A stretch of DNA of 64,000 bases, from the NCBI GenBank assembly GCA_964627665.1, contig CAZVKG010000009.1, positions 1 to 64,000 on the forward strand. The letters are read 5' to 3'. Of this stretch, positions 9,041-16,980 are shown piece after piece. Made by a program: the position numbers and the translations under genes. This DNA is from UBA1351 sp964627665 (GTDB taxonomy: Bacteria > Bacillota > Clostridia > Lachnospirales > Vallitaleaceae). The first letter of the stretch is position 1. Each line of letters starts with the position of its first letter. The notes under the pieces were generated by a model that was given only the letters and a program-made list of their open reading frames with translations, was not told the DNA's origin and ran no database searches.

Positions 9041-9727
9041 TTATTGCATCAACCGTTCAAACCATCCAACGATTACCATTAAGTTATCTGTCATTAAAAC
9101 CAGTCCCATGATAATAATTAAGACACCACCTACGATTTTGATTTTCTCTAGATGTTTGTATAAGCCTTTTACACGTTTGAGAAGAACGTCTGAAAAAACT
9201 GCTATTATTAAAAATGGTATCATTAATCCTATCGAATATATGAACATTAATAGGCCGCCATAAAGTGCACTTCCTTCACTAGCTGACAAACCAAGAATCG
9301 CTACAAGAACAGGTCCAATACAAGGTGTCCACCCAAAACTAAATGTAAATCCTAAAAGATAGGCTCCAATGATGTCCGACTTTCCTGTTCGTTTCAAATG
9401 TACTTTTTTCTCTCGATTTAGAAACTTGAGTTTTAACAAGCCAATTTGATTCAATCCCAATATAACGACGACAAGACCTGCAAAACGGATAAACCAATCA
9501 CTATATAAAACGCTGCCAATCGCACCCGCTCCAAATCCCAGTAAAATAAATGCTGTCGATAACCCGGCCACAAATACACCAGCTTTAATAATCGGTTTGG
9601 ACAACTCTACTTCGGTAAAATATCCTATATATATGGGAATTACAGGTAGTATGCACGGACTAAAAAACGATAGCAAACCTGCAACAAATACAGTACTAAT
9701 ATATACACTTTCAATCAAAAGAATCAC
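9041..9727 (-). CDS. ccdA: CcdA-type transmembrane thiol-electron carrier
   Basis: Polytopic membrane protein of 228 residues with about six hydrophobic segments. It carries the two cysteine-proline motifs of the CcdA/DsbD-beta family: SPCILPVIP near residue 24 and TPCIGPVL near 140. It passes reducing equivalents from cytoplasmic thioredoxin to extracytoplasmic thioredoxin-like proteins. The only such partner in the window is the thioredoxin domain of MsrAB, encoded 12 bases downstream. It is therefore best read as the electron feed for surface methionine sulfoxide reduction rather than for cytochrome c maturation. AGGTGATTC precedes the start. First gene of the apparent four-gene operon. 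Confidence 0.93.
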   Translation of the reverse strand: MILLIESVYISTVFVAGLLSFFSPCILPVIPIYIGYFTEVELSKPIIKAGVFVAGLSTAFILLGFGAGAIGSVLYSDWFIRFAGLVVVILGLNQIGLLKLKFLNREKKVHLKRTGKSDIIGAYLLGFTFSFGWTPCIGPVLVAILGLSASEGSALYGGLLMFIYSIGLMIPFLIIAVFSDVLLKRVKGLYKHLEKIKIVGGVLIIIMGLVLMTDNLMVIVGWFERLMQ

Positions 9728-9759
9728 CTCCAGAAACTTTAAATTTCTTATCTAATTCT

Positions 9760-9803
9760 ATTATAGTCTATTGCTTTGCACTTTGACATAGATTCTCATT
9801 ACC
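9760..9803 (-). promoter_or_regulatory. Promoter of the ccdA-msrAB operon with Fur/PerR-like box
   Basis: On the minus strand a perfect TATAAT (9760-9765) lies 18 bases after ATGTCA (9784-9789, 4 of 6 for TTGACA), giving a start of transcription about 30 bases before ccdA. Bases 9785-9803 read GGTAATGAGAATCTATGTC, about 14 of 19 matches by eye to the classical Fur box. They overlap the -35, which would suit repression. Fur or PerR control is an inference. Confidence 0.45.
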
Positions 9804-9826
9804 ATTTTCTCGAATCTGATTGGAAT

Positions 9827-9858
9827 AAAAAAAACGGATGCATTTGCATCCGTTTTTT
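9827..9858 (-). terminator. Rho-independent terminator after the small membrane protein gene
   Basis: AAAACGGATGCA/TGCATCCGTTTT arms around TT form a strong hairpin. Read on the minus strand it is followed by eight U, ten bases after the stop of the 9869-10132 gene. Confidence 0.9.
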
Positions 9859-9868
9859 ATGTCCTTAT

Positions 9869-10132
9869 TTAGTATCCATAATTTGAAAAGCCTGCAAACA
9901 TTGCCGCTCCGAAAATCACAAAGAATATAACTTGAAGTATGATCGCTATTAGTAAGAAAATTAATGCTGCCTTGAAATAATTCGCTTTACTCGGTTGCGT
10001 TCCACTTCCAAATGCCCATACAAACATCATAATAATGTTTACAATTGGAATGAGCATAATAAGCATGGTAATTAGCCATTCGCCAACAGTCACCTCATTA
10101 TGTTGTAGCTGATTAAAATTTTGATTGTCCAT
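9869..10132 (-). CDS. Small membrane protein of unknown function
   Basis: An 87-residue protein with a polar N-terminus (about 1-17), two hydrophobic segments (about 19-42 and 55-80) and a short aromatic tail. The ATG at 10132 is chosen because GAGGAGG is correctly spaced upstream, whereas a longer frame has no ribosome site. The pattern TVGEWLIT...MLIPIVNIIMMFVWAFG...P.K.NYFKA resembles small two-helix proteins widespread in Clostridia and Bacteroidetes, but no function is recognised. It has its own terminator and is divergent from the paired small acidic proteins at 10288 and 10561. Confidence 0.75.
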   Translation of the reverse strand: MDNQNFNQLQHNEVTVGEWLITMLIMLIPIVNIIMMFVWAFGSGTQPSKANYFKAALIFLLIAIILQVIFFVIFGAAMFAGFSNYGY

Positions 10133-10208
10133 ATTAAATACCTCCTCTTTCTTAATATACTTTTCATTATATAATAAAAAGTAATATTTTTCCATGTTAT
10201 CGAAGAAT

Positions 10209-10237
10209 TTTACACTATCTATCTATTATGATATAAT
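10209..10237 (+). promoter_or_regulatory. Sigma-A type promoter for the small acidic protein pair
   Basis: TTTACA (10209-10214), a 17-base spacer and a perfect TATAAT (10232-10237), followed by GGAGG and the ATG at 10288. Strong match to the vegetative consensus. Confidence 0.65.
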
Positions 10238-10287
10238 GTAATTGTAAACAAACAATGAACACGTGTCTTTTATAAGGAGGTATTTAT

Positions 10288-10503
10288 ATGTCAATTGAAA
10301 ATAACCCTATTGGAAGAACTGATATGTTATCTTGGTTAAACACTCAAGGTGACGATGCCACAAACTACGATGATATGTCTGATCATGAGCTTCGTGTTCT
10401 ATACGAAGAACGTCGTAATACATCGGATGACTACCTTGACGACTACAATCAACCACTTAAGCAAATGGGGAAAAATTGGGTTAAAGATAAAGAAAAAAAA
10501 TAG
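10288..10503 (+). CDS. Small acidic protein, paralogue 1 (BH0509-like)
   Basis: A 71-residue, highly acidic soluble protein. The core NPIGR.DML.WL is followed by NYDDMSD.ELRVLYEER and then an Asp/Tyr-rich stretch (SDDYLDDYNQ). The middle resembles the short BH0509 family, whose members carry a WL...Y..MSDEEL..LYEE pattern. That resemblance is by eye. AAGGAGG precedes the ATG. The next gene is a clear paralogue, so the pair arose by tandem duplication. No function is known to me. No signal peptide, membrane segment or metal motif is seen. The tail is lysine-rich, unlike its paralogue. Confidence 0.75.
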   Translation: MSIENNPIGRTDMLSWLNTQGDDATNYDDMSDHELRVLYEERRNTSDDYLDDYNQPLKQMGKNWVKDKEKK

Positions 10504-10560
10504 CATTTTTACATAAACGTTACAAATTCATTGGTAAACCATTTTATAAGGAGGAACTAT

Positions 10561-10776
10561 ATGAACTATAATACTAATCCAATCGGAAGAATTGACATGA
10601 TAGCATGGTTAACTCTTCAAGACAAAGATCCTAAAAATTATGATGACATGTCAGATGATGAGATTCGTGTTCTTTATGAAGAACGTCATAAAGGCTCTGA
10701 TGATTATATTGACGACTATAACGAACCTCCGGAACCTTTTGATGATGAACCCGATATTGACGAAAAAACACGATAA
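10561..10776 (+). CDS. Small acidic protein, paralogue 2 (BH0509-like)
   Basis: A 71-residue paralogue of the preceding gene, sharing NPIGR.DM..WL..Q, NYDDMSD, RVLYEER and SDDY.DDYN. Its tail is strongly acidic (EPFDDEPDIDE). The ATG at 10561 is taken because GGAGG stands 7 bases upstream; an upstream in-frame ATG at 10531 lacks a site. It is likely co-transcribed from the promoter at 10209-10237 and ends before the hairpin at 10784. Function unknown. Confidence 0.75.
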   Translation: MNYNTNPIGRIDMIAWLTLQDKDPKNYDDMSDDEIRVLYEERHKGSDDYIDDYNEPPEPFDDEPDIDEKTR

Positions 10777-10783
10777 TTATTTT

Positions 10784-10811
10784 AAGCCTCCACTATGTTG
10801 GAGGCTTTATT
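10784..10811 (+). terminator. Hairpin terminator between the small acidic genes and modC
   Basis: AAGCCTCCA/TGGAGGCTT arms around a 6-base loop, followed on the plus strand by TATTCTATT. The hairpin also abuts the modC stop codon, so it may end transcripts from both sides, although the minus-strand side lacks a U-run. Confidence 0.65.
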
Positions 10812-11880
10812 CTATTAAAATGAGCTTCTCTTGCGGAAAAAACACAAAAACTGTCTCTATCATTGGGCGTATATGCTTCCATCGTTCATTTGAAATGTCC
10901 CACTGAAGTGTCGTTTCCGAGAGTCCTTGCTTTGTTACAATCTTAAAGTAAACCATGACTCTAAAAGGCGATTGGGCAATGTCAACAATATGAATTTTAA
11001 AACTGTTTTTTCCCATACCCTTGGTTTTATCCCAACGAATATGATGGGCTCGTATACCAATCGACGTTAATCTAGATTCTTGCCTCTTATCTAATTCTAT
11101 ATGGCAATTCCAATCCCTACAGTAAACATATCCTTTGTTTACTTCCCTATATTGTTCAACTGAACTTATGTTTTTACACCCAGTAATCTGCGCAACTTCA
11201 AGACGTTTGGGGTGTTCAAAAATCGCTTCTTTTTTTCCACATTCAAGTACCTGGCCTTCATAAAAAATTGCAAGTTCCTGACACAGGCGGTAGGATTCAT
11301 GAATGTCATGAGAAACCACAATGGATTGTCCGTCATATTTGTCCAACAAATTTTTCAACTGATGTTCCATGCGGCTTCGTAAATGTAGGTCAAGGGCAGA
11401 GAAAGGTTCATCGAGCAACAATATTTCCGGTTCCAAAATCAATGCTCGCGCAATTGCAACGCGTTGTTGTTGCCCTCCCGAGAGCTCTGAAGGATATCTT
11501 TTTTTCATATCTTCCATATGAACGATTTGCAAATAGTCATGAACACGTTGTCGGCGTTCTTCTTTATTAAGATGCATAATTCCAAATGCCACATTTTCTT
11601 CAACAGTCATATGGGGAAAGAGAGCATACTTTTGAAAAAGAAATCCAACATGTCTTTGACTCGGTGGAATCCATATATTTTTTTGACTATCATAGACACA
11701 TTTACGGTTGATGATGATTTGGCCAGAATCGGGTTTTTCTAGCCCCGCAATACACATCAAGGTCATACTCTTGCCGGCTCCTGAAGGACCTAAAAAGCCA
11801 ACAACACTTTCATTGGTCTCAAAATCCACAGCTAAATTAAATGCATCAAATTTTTTTTGAATATGTACAGACAGTTCCAT
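10807..11880 (-). CDS. modC: Molybdate ABC transporter ATP-binding protein
   Basis: ATPase of the molybdate importer, about 357 residues. Walker A is GPSGAGKS near 37-44, the signature LSGGQQQR near 133, Walker B ILLLDEPFSALD near 154, and the switch His in VVSHDIHE near 190. A C-terminal extension of about 130 residues follows, where ModC proteins carry a regulatory domain. The start at 11880 is preferred because GGTGAT lies just upstream and the ModC fold begins there. It overlaps no coding part of modB beyond the start region. Last gene of the nif-mod operon. It supplies molybdenum for FeMo-cofactor. Confidence 0.92.
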   Translation of the reverse strand: MELSVHIQKKFDAFNLAVDFETNESVVGFLGPSGAGKSMTLMCIAGLEKPDSGQIIINRKCVYDSQKNIWIPPSQRHVGFLFQKYALFPHMTVEENVAFGIMHLNKEERRQRVHDYLQIVHMEDMKKRYPSELSGGQQQRVAIARALILEPEILLLDEPFSALDLHLRSRMEHQLKNLLDKYDGQSIVVSHDIHESYRLCQELAIFYEGQVLECGKKEAIFEHPKRLEVAQITGCKNISSVEQYREVNKGYVYCRDWNCHIELDKRQESRLTSIGIRAHHIRWDKTKGMGKNSFKIHIVDIAQSPFRVMVYFKIVTKQGLSETTLQWDISNERWKHIRPMIETVFVFFPQEKLILIE

Positions 11881-11899
11881 AAGATCACCTACTTCACCT

Positions 11900-12577
11900 T
11901 TATTCTCGAACATACTTTTGACTATACTCTAGCCAATAATTCATTAATGAAATCATGCCTATTGATAACATACATATGATGAACACCCAAATCAAGGCCT
12001 CTTGATCATTGCCGGATTCGGATGCAAAGAAAATTGCAATCGGCATCGTTCGTGTTTCACCAATAATGCTTCCGGCAATCATTAATGTTGCCCCAAATTC
12101 ACCCATGGCTCTTGCAAAGGCTAATACACTCCCTGCTGCAACGCCAGGCCATGCCAAAGGAAGTAGAATTTTAAAGAAGATTCTTTTTTCTGATGCACCT
12201 AAGGTTTTAGCTGCTTGTACATAAGATCGGTCAACCTGCTCAATGGCACTTCGTGTTGTTTTATACATTAAGGGGAAAGCAACTGTTGAAGCAGCGATAA
12301 CATTGCCCCACCATGTAAAAACAATTTGAATTCCCATCTCATAAAGCATACTTCCTAGAATGCCACGACGTCCAAAGATTAGTAATAAAAAAAAGCCGAC
12401 AACTGTCGGTGGCAGAACCAATGGAAGATTCAGCAGTCCATCAATAATCCCTTTTCCGGGACCTTTATAAAATGCCATTTTATAGGCAATATATGTTCCA
12501 ATAAAAACAGTCAACAATGTAGCCGTTATTGCTGTTTTTAATGATATCCAAAATGGAGAAAAATCCATAACCCTCAC
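11900..12577 (-). CDS. modB: Molybdate ABC transporter permease
   Basis: Membrane subunit of 225 residues with about five or six hydrophobic segments. The EAA loop appears as AAKTLGASEKRIFFKILLPLAWPGVAAG at about 140-168, where it contacts ModC. LPLVLPPTVVGF near 49 is typical of ModB. It sits 3 bases after modA and just before modC. It transports molybdate captured by ModA. Its position at the end of the nif operon links molybdate uptake to nitrogenase synthesis. Confidence 0.93.
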   Translation of the reverse strand: MRVMDFSPFWISLKTAITATLLTVFIGTYIAYKMAFYKGPGKGIIDGLLNLPLVLPPTVVGFFLLLIFGRRGILGSMLYEMGIQIVFTWWGNVIAASTVAFPLMYKTTRSAIEQVDRSYVQAAKTLGASEKRIFFKILLPLAWPGVAAGSVLAFARAMGEFGATLMIAGSIIGETRTMPIAIFFASESGNDQEALIWVFIICMLSIGMISLMNYWLEYSQKYVRE

Positions 12578-12580
12578 CTC

Positions 12581-13357
12581 TTATCTTATTTCACTAAACC
12601 CATATGTTGCAAATATCTGTTGCGCTTCTTGGCTTAACATGAATGCTTCGAATTCTAGCGTTTCCTTTTTAGCTTCAGCTGTTTTTAATCTCGCCATTGG
12701 ATAAAAAATCGGTTGATGAGAATTGGCATCCGCCGTTTCAACAATTTTCACCCCTTTTTCAATAAGCGCATTGGTCTTATAAACCATACCTGCATCAGCT
12801 TCACCTAATGCAACCCATGTCAATACTTCCTTCACATCTTTTGCTAAAACCGTCTTTTTTGGCATCTGTTGATCGATTCCATAGTAGCTTAATACTTCTT
12901 GAGCATAAGTCCCTGCCGGAACACTATCTGGTTCTCCCATTGCAAAAATGATTGACGTATTATTGGCCAAGTCCCTAATTGAATCAATGCATCCACTATC
13001 TTGAGGTGTAATCAAAACAAGTTCATTGGTGACAAGCGTTTTATATTGATTATCTATCAGATATCCTTCTTCCTTTAGTTGATCCATATGAATGAGTGAA
13101 GCGGATATGAAAATATCAATATCAGCACCTTGTTCAATTTGGCGCCGCAATGATCCGGAGGAACCGGACTGAAGAACGATGTCTATGTCAGGATTTTCTT
13201 CTTGATATACACTTTTTATGTCTTCCATGGCTTCAAACATACTCGCTGCTACTGCTATGTTGATTTGAGCCTTTTCTGCCTTCACTGTGCACCCCATCAA
13301 AAGAAAGATTGACGTAAATAAAGCGATACACCTAGCTATAAGCTTTTTATTTTTCAT
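12581..13357 (-). CDS. modA: Molybdate-binding lipoprotein
   Basis: Extracytoplasmic molybdate receptor, 258 residues. A signal peptide ends in the lipobox LLMGC (Cys23), then the ModA fold begins with INIAVAASMFEAMEDIK. Ligand-loop sequences QSGSSGSLRRQIEQGADIDIFISAS and GEADAGMVYKTNA are characteristic. The first bases overlap nifV by 11, which implies translational coupling with the nif genes. It delivers molybdate to ModB/ModC. Tungstate binding cannot be excluded from sequence. Confidence 0.93.
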   Translation of the reverse strand: MKNKKLIARCIALFTSIFLLMGCTVKAEKAQINIAVAASMFEAMEDIKSVYQEENPDIDIVLQSGSSGSLRRQIEQGADIDIFISASLIHMDQLKEEGYLIDNQYKTLVTNELVLITPQDSGCIDSIRDLANNTSIIFAMGEPDSVPAGTYAQEVLSYYGIDQQMPKKTVLAKDVKEVLTWVALGEADAGMVYKTNALIEKGVKIVETADANSHQPIFYPMARLKTAEAKKETLEFEAFMLSQEAQQIFATYGFSEIR

Positions 13358-14396
13358 CTTTAATCGTCTCCTTCAATTTCGGCTTATATTTTCCTGAATG
13401 TTTTCCTAGAACAAGACTATGATGACGCCCAAACCATTCCGGTTGCATATATTCATAAAGACTTCGATCTTTTAATAATCCGTCCACATGAATACCTGCC
13501 TCATGAGAAAAAACCAATTCTCCCACAATGGGCTTACTTTTATGGTTCTTCCGACCCGAATACCGTTCAACGATCTGTGAGACTTTCATGATTTTTTTGA
13601 TATCAATTGTTGATGTAATTTGATCCATGACTTGTAATGCGACAACAATTTCCTCTAGCGGGGTATTCCCGGCTCTTTCTCCAAGACCATTTACACTACA
13701 GCTAATGACATCTGCTCCGCCTTTAAAGGCACCTAATGCATTCGCTGTACCGAGTCCAAAGTCATTATGTCCGTGAAAATCAATATGAACCCTATTTAAA
13801 AACGTTGCTCGTTTCATATCACATTTATAGGAAAGCTTTTCCACAATGCATTCTATATTTTTTTTGGAGCTAAATGGATTTAAAACACTCACTGTATCGG
13901 CATATCGAATGCGCCTAACACCTTCTTTAATCCCGATGGCATATATATCTGTTAAAAAATCCATGTCTGCACGGGAGGCATCTTCAGCTCCAAGAGATAT
14001 AACCAAACCTAAGTCATGACCAAAATCAAGAATGCGTTTTAGTTCTTCCCTGAGCTTTTCTCGTGTTGTTCCTAACTTTTTTGTAATATGGATATCCGAT
14101 ACAGGAACTGAAATATGGGCATGTTTTGCGCCTGTTTCAAACGTTGCTCGCAAGTCACTTTTATGCATGCGATTCCATGTTAAAATCTCAGCATTTAGGT
14201 CTAGGTTCAACATGGCTTGTATCACTCGTTGTTCTTTAATTCCCATAATCGGAATACCCGCTTCTATAATATTAACTCCCAATTCATCTAATAACTGCGT
14301 TATTTTTATTTTTTCACGATGGGTAAAGGCAACGCCAGCCGATTGTTCTCCATCTCGAAGTGTTGTATCGATAACTGTTAGACCTATTTGTTCCAT
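13347..14396 (-). CDS. nifV: Homocitrate synthase
   Basis: NifV condenses acetyl-CoA and 2-oxoglutarate to homocitrate, the organic ligand of FeMo-cofactor. About 349 residues, slightly shorter than the usual 370-380. DTTLRDGEQ at about 11-19 (metal Asp and catalytic Arg) and HFHGHNDFGLGTAN-like HGHNDFG near 213 with the metal His pair define the DRE-TIM family. NGLGERAGN near 238 is typical. The ATG at 14396 is chosen because AAAGG is correctly spaced; a GTG at 14405 is too close. 2-isopropylmalate or citramalate synthase activity is the main alternative, but the nif context favours NifV. Confidence 0.92.
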   Translation of the reverse strand: MEQIGLTVIDTTLRDGEQSAGVAFTHREKIKITQLLDELGVNIIEAGIPIMGIKEQRVIQAMLNLDLNAEILTWNRMHKSDLRATFETGAKHAHISVPVSDIHITKKLGTTREKLREELKRILDFGHDLGLVISLGAEDASRADMDFLTDIYAIGIKEGVRRIRYADTVSVLNPFSSKKNIECIVEKLSYKCDMKRATFLNRVHIDFHGHNDFGLGTANALGAFKGGADVISCSVNGLGERAGNTPLEEIVVALQVMDQITSTIDIKKIMKVSQIVERYSGRKNHKSKPIVGELVFSHEAGIHVDGLLKDRSLYEYMQPEWFGRHHSLVLGKHSGKYKPKLKETIKDEK

Positions 14397-14410
14397 TTTA
14401 ATCACATCCT

Positions 14411-14716
14411 TTAGATGATTAAACGCTCCACTTGGTTTCCCTCTTCAAGTGCGTCCATGATGTCTTCTACATCATCCGGAGTAACTTTTCCATACCAGGT
14501 CTGTTCCGGATAAATCATGACAATGGGTCCCATTGAACACAAGCCTAGACAACCTGTATTGGTCACCATAATATCTGCATCTAATGATCGATCTTGCACC
14601 TCTTCAACAAAATTTTCTAAGATCTCAAGCCCTTCATTTTGAGCACAAAACCCTTTAATCTCGCCTGTAAGTCTTGAACTTGAACAGACAAAAATGTGAT
14701 GCTTTGGTTTTTCCAT
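14411..14716 (-). CDS. [2Fe-2S] thioredoxin-like ferredoxin
   Basis: A 101-residue ferredoxin of the thioredoxin-fold (Shethna) family. Counting from the ATG at 14716, cysteines fall at 11, 24, 56 and 60, the same positions as the cluster ligands of the Clostridium pasteurianum [2Fe-2S] ferredoxin, which is linked to nitrogenase. GGAGGAAATACT precedes the ATG. It lies between nifB and nifV in the nif operon. A role in electron delivery or in cofactor assembly is likely from context; the exact partner is not shown by sequence. Confidence 0.9.
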   Translation of the reverse strand: MEKPKHHIFVCSSSRLTGEIKGFCAQNEGLEILENFVEEVQDRSLDADIMVTNTGCLGLCSMGPIVMIYPEQTWYGKVTPDDVEDIMDALEEGNQVERLII

Positions 14717-14734
14717 AGTATTTCCTCCTTTCAA

Positions 14735-15577
14735 TTAACCGATTTGTTTGTTACGACAGCCTCCAAGCTTACCAACTGCATCCGCTCGACATTGGTTACA
14801 ATGCATCATTTGAGGCATGATGGATGCATTCATTTTTCTCACATCATTGATTTCATTTTGTGTTGCTTGTTCAAGCTGTTCAAATGGAGTTTCCTTAACC
14901 GGAATGTGCGCCATAATATTCGTCACTGATGCTCCGTAGGCCTCTGCCTGTTTTACAACATCTTGAATATGATCATCATTAATTCCTTTAAGATAGACAA
15001 TATTGACTTTCGTCATAACATCTTTATCACGCAAATATTTGACTGCCTCCCATTGCTTGGCTAATAATTGTTTTGCTCCCTCTACACCGAAATACTTCAT
15101 TCCTTCATAGCGTACATGCCGATATATTTTAGCTGCAACATCTTCATAGATTGTATTAATGGTCACCGTAATATGGGTCACACCTAAGTCAATTAAATCA
15201 TCTGCATACTTGGTGAGTTTAAGGCCATTTGTTGACAAACAGAAGGTCACATTGGGATCATACTCCCTGATATATTGCAAGGTATCTCGTGTTTTTTCCC
15301 AATTGGCCAATGCATCTCCGGGTCCGGCGATTCCTACTACTGAAAGAGTCGGAAATTTTTTCTTTGACTCTTTATAGTGGGCAAGAGCTTCTTTTGGTGT
15401 TAGCACATCCGACGTCACTCCCGGTCTTGATTCATTATTACAGTCGTATTTTCGATGACAATAATTACATTGAATGTTACATTTAGGTGCTACCGGTAAA
15501 TGTATACGTGCGAATTCATGTGCCTCTGCATTAAAACACGGATGGGTTTTCGTTCGCTCAAGTGCTTTCATTTTCAT
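14735..15577 (-). CDS. nifB: FeMo-cofactor biosynthesis radical SAM enzyme (minimal form)
   Basis: NifB builds the 8Fe-9S-carbide NifB-co core of FeMo-cofactor. The radical SAM CxxxCxxC motif is CNIQCNYC at about residues 34-41, preceded by HLPVAPKCN. Further NifB cysteines appear as CNNESRPG near 46 and CNQCRADAVG near 262. At 280 residues it is the minimal type, without the NifX-like C-terminal domain. Its start overlaps the nifN stop by 4 bases (ATGA), so translation is coupled. Confidence 0.95.
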   Translation of the reverse strand: MKMKALERTKTHPCFNAEAHEFARIHLPVAPKCNIQCNYCHRKYDCNNESRPGVTSDVLTPKEALAHYKESKKKFPTLSVVGIAGPGDALANWEKTRDTLQYIREYDPNVTFCLSTNGLKLTKYADDLIDLGVTHITVTINTIYEDVAAKIYRHVRYEGMKYFGVEGAKQLLAKQWEAVKYLRDKDVMTKVNIVYLKGINDDHIQDVVKQAEAYGASVTNIMAHIPVKETPFEQLEQATQNEINDVRKMNASIMPQMMHCNQCRADAVGKLGGCRNKQIG

Positions 15578-16980
15578 TCTGCTACCTCCTTTTGCAAATA
15601 GTATGCATCATACATGCGTTTTCGATAGTTTATATGTTTTTGGTCTAAAAGGTGATTGACTATTTCATCTAAAAAGAAGAGGCTCCCTCGATATCCCATA
15701 ATTAATTTACGTTGCGCTCCGACATGGTCATGCACAGGGAATCCTACGCGGATAAAATCAATGCCTTCTTTTTCCCAAATAAACTTACCGTCTGAATGAC
15801 CAATCATTAAATTGACCTCACTATCATGTATCGCTTCATGTATCGTTTCAAAATCAGTATCCTGAAATATTGTTAGACTTTGGTCATAGCAATCGGATAA
15901 TGATTGTAATTGCTCTTTAAAATTCTTCTGTGCTGTTCCTGTTGCTGCAAGGTGTATTTTCATACCATTTTCCATGAGTAATGCGCTGATTCCATACACA
16001 AGGTCCATATCCCCGAAAACGGCAATTACACCTAATGCACTGTGTTTATGTGCATCAATCATTCCGTCGATTAGTCGTCCGCGCTCCTTATTGATTGCTT
16101 CCGGTAGTTCTTCTTGCGTAATCTCAGCCAGTACCCGCATCATTTTATCTGTATTATTAATGCCGATGGGTAAGGGCAAACGATAGGATTTCACTCCATA
16201 GTTATCTTCAAGATAGGCTGCCGTAGAATACCTGCGATCCACTAAATCACCAAGCTCTACTGTCGCTTTTGCATAACGCATTTGCTCGAATGCTTCTTTT
16301 GGTGTTCCTTCACTTGAAAGTTTTTGATACTCTTCCATATAAGGTGCATCAAGCACATCCGAAATATCCGGTACGAGTGTTGCATCTATATCCATAATAT
16401 TAAAGACACGTTTTAGCTCACGAATATCTTCACATGTGGCGTTGGATACGACCACATTTACTTTTTGATGACTGCCTTCTTTCCTCGGCATATTTTTTTC
16501 ACTGTAATATTTTGTTATAGCACGAATCGTTGAAAAATATCCTTCTGCTTGAGAACCTGCATATCCGGGTGTCGGAATAGGAATCAAATCAACGTCTGAA
16601 AAATCACCGATTTTTCTTACTTCACGTATAATACGTTCAATGTCATCACCAATCGTCTCTGCTAAACAGGTTGTTAATACCCCAACGACTTCCGGTTTAT
16701 ACATTTCAACCAAATTGGCAATACCTATTTTAAGATTTTTAGCTCCGCCATAAACCGTTCCTTCCTCAGATAGTGATGAAGAAGCTATATCTACCGGTTC
16801 ATTAAAATGAGCCGCCATGTGACGTCGTATATAGGTTGAACATCCTTGGGATCCATGTATGATTGTCATTGCACCACGGATTCCTTTTAAGGCAAGCGAG
16901 CCGCCCATAGGCATACACATTTTACACGGATTCACTTGCATATTCACATAATTTCTTTCACGTGTAGATGAATCACTCAT
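15574..16980 (-). CDS. nifN: Nitrogenase FeMo-cofactor scaffold protein NifN
   Basis: Beta-like subunit of the NifEN scaffold on which NifB-co matures. About 468 residues, homologous to NifK. Conserved segments are NPCKMCMPMGG, HGSQGCSTYIRRH and TTCLAETIGDD. The ATG at 16980 is taken because AAGGGGG stands upstream; it overlaps nifE by 8 bases. The separate nifN (not fused to nifB) and the ATGA junction to nifB are notable. Assignment as NifN rather than NifK rests on its place after nifE and on the presence of a better NifK at 18.4-19.7 kb. Confidence 0.92.
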   Translation of the reverse strand: MSDSSTRERNYVNMQVNPCKMCMPMGGSLALKGIRGAMTIIHGSQGCSTYIRRHMAAHFNEPVDIASSSLSEEGTVYGGAKNLKIGIANLVEMYKPEVVGVLTTCLAETIGDDIERIIREVRKIGDFSDVDLIPIPTPGYAGSQAEGYFSTIRAITKYYSEKNMPRKEGSHQKVNVVVSNATCEDIRELKRVFNIMDIDATLVPDISDVLDAPYMEEYQKLSSEGTPKEAFEQMRYAKATVELGDLVDRRYSTAAYLEDNYGVKSYRLPLPIGINNTDKMMRVLAEITQEELPEAINKERGRLIDGMIDAHKHSALGVIAVFGDMDLVYGISALLMENGMKIHLAATGTAQKNFKEQLQSLSDCYDQSLTIFQDTDFETIHEAIHDSEVNLMIGHSDGKFIWEKEGIDFIRVGFPVHDHVGAQRKLIMGYRGSLFFLDEIVNHLLDQKHINYRKRMYDAYYLQKEVAE

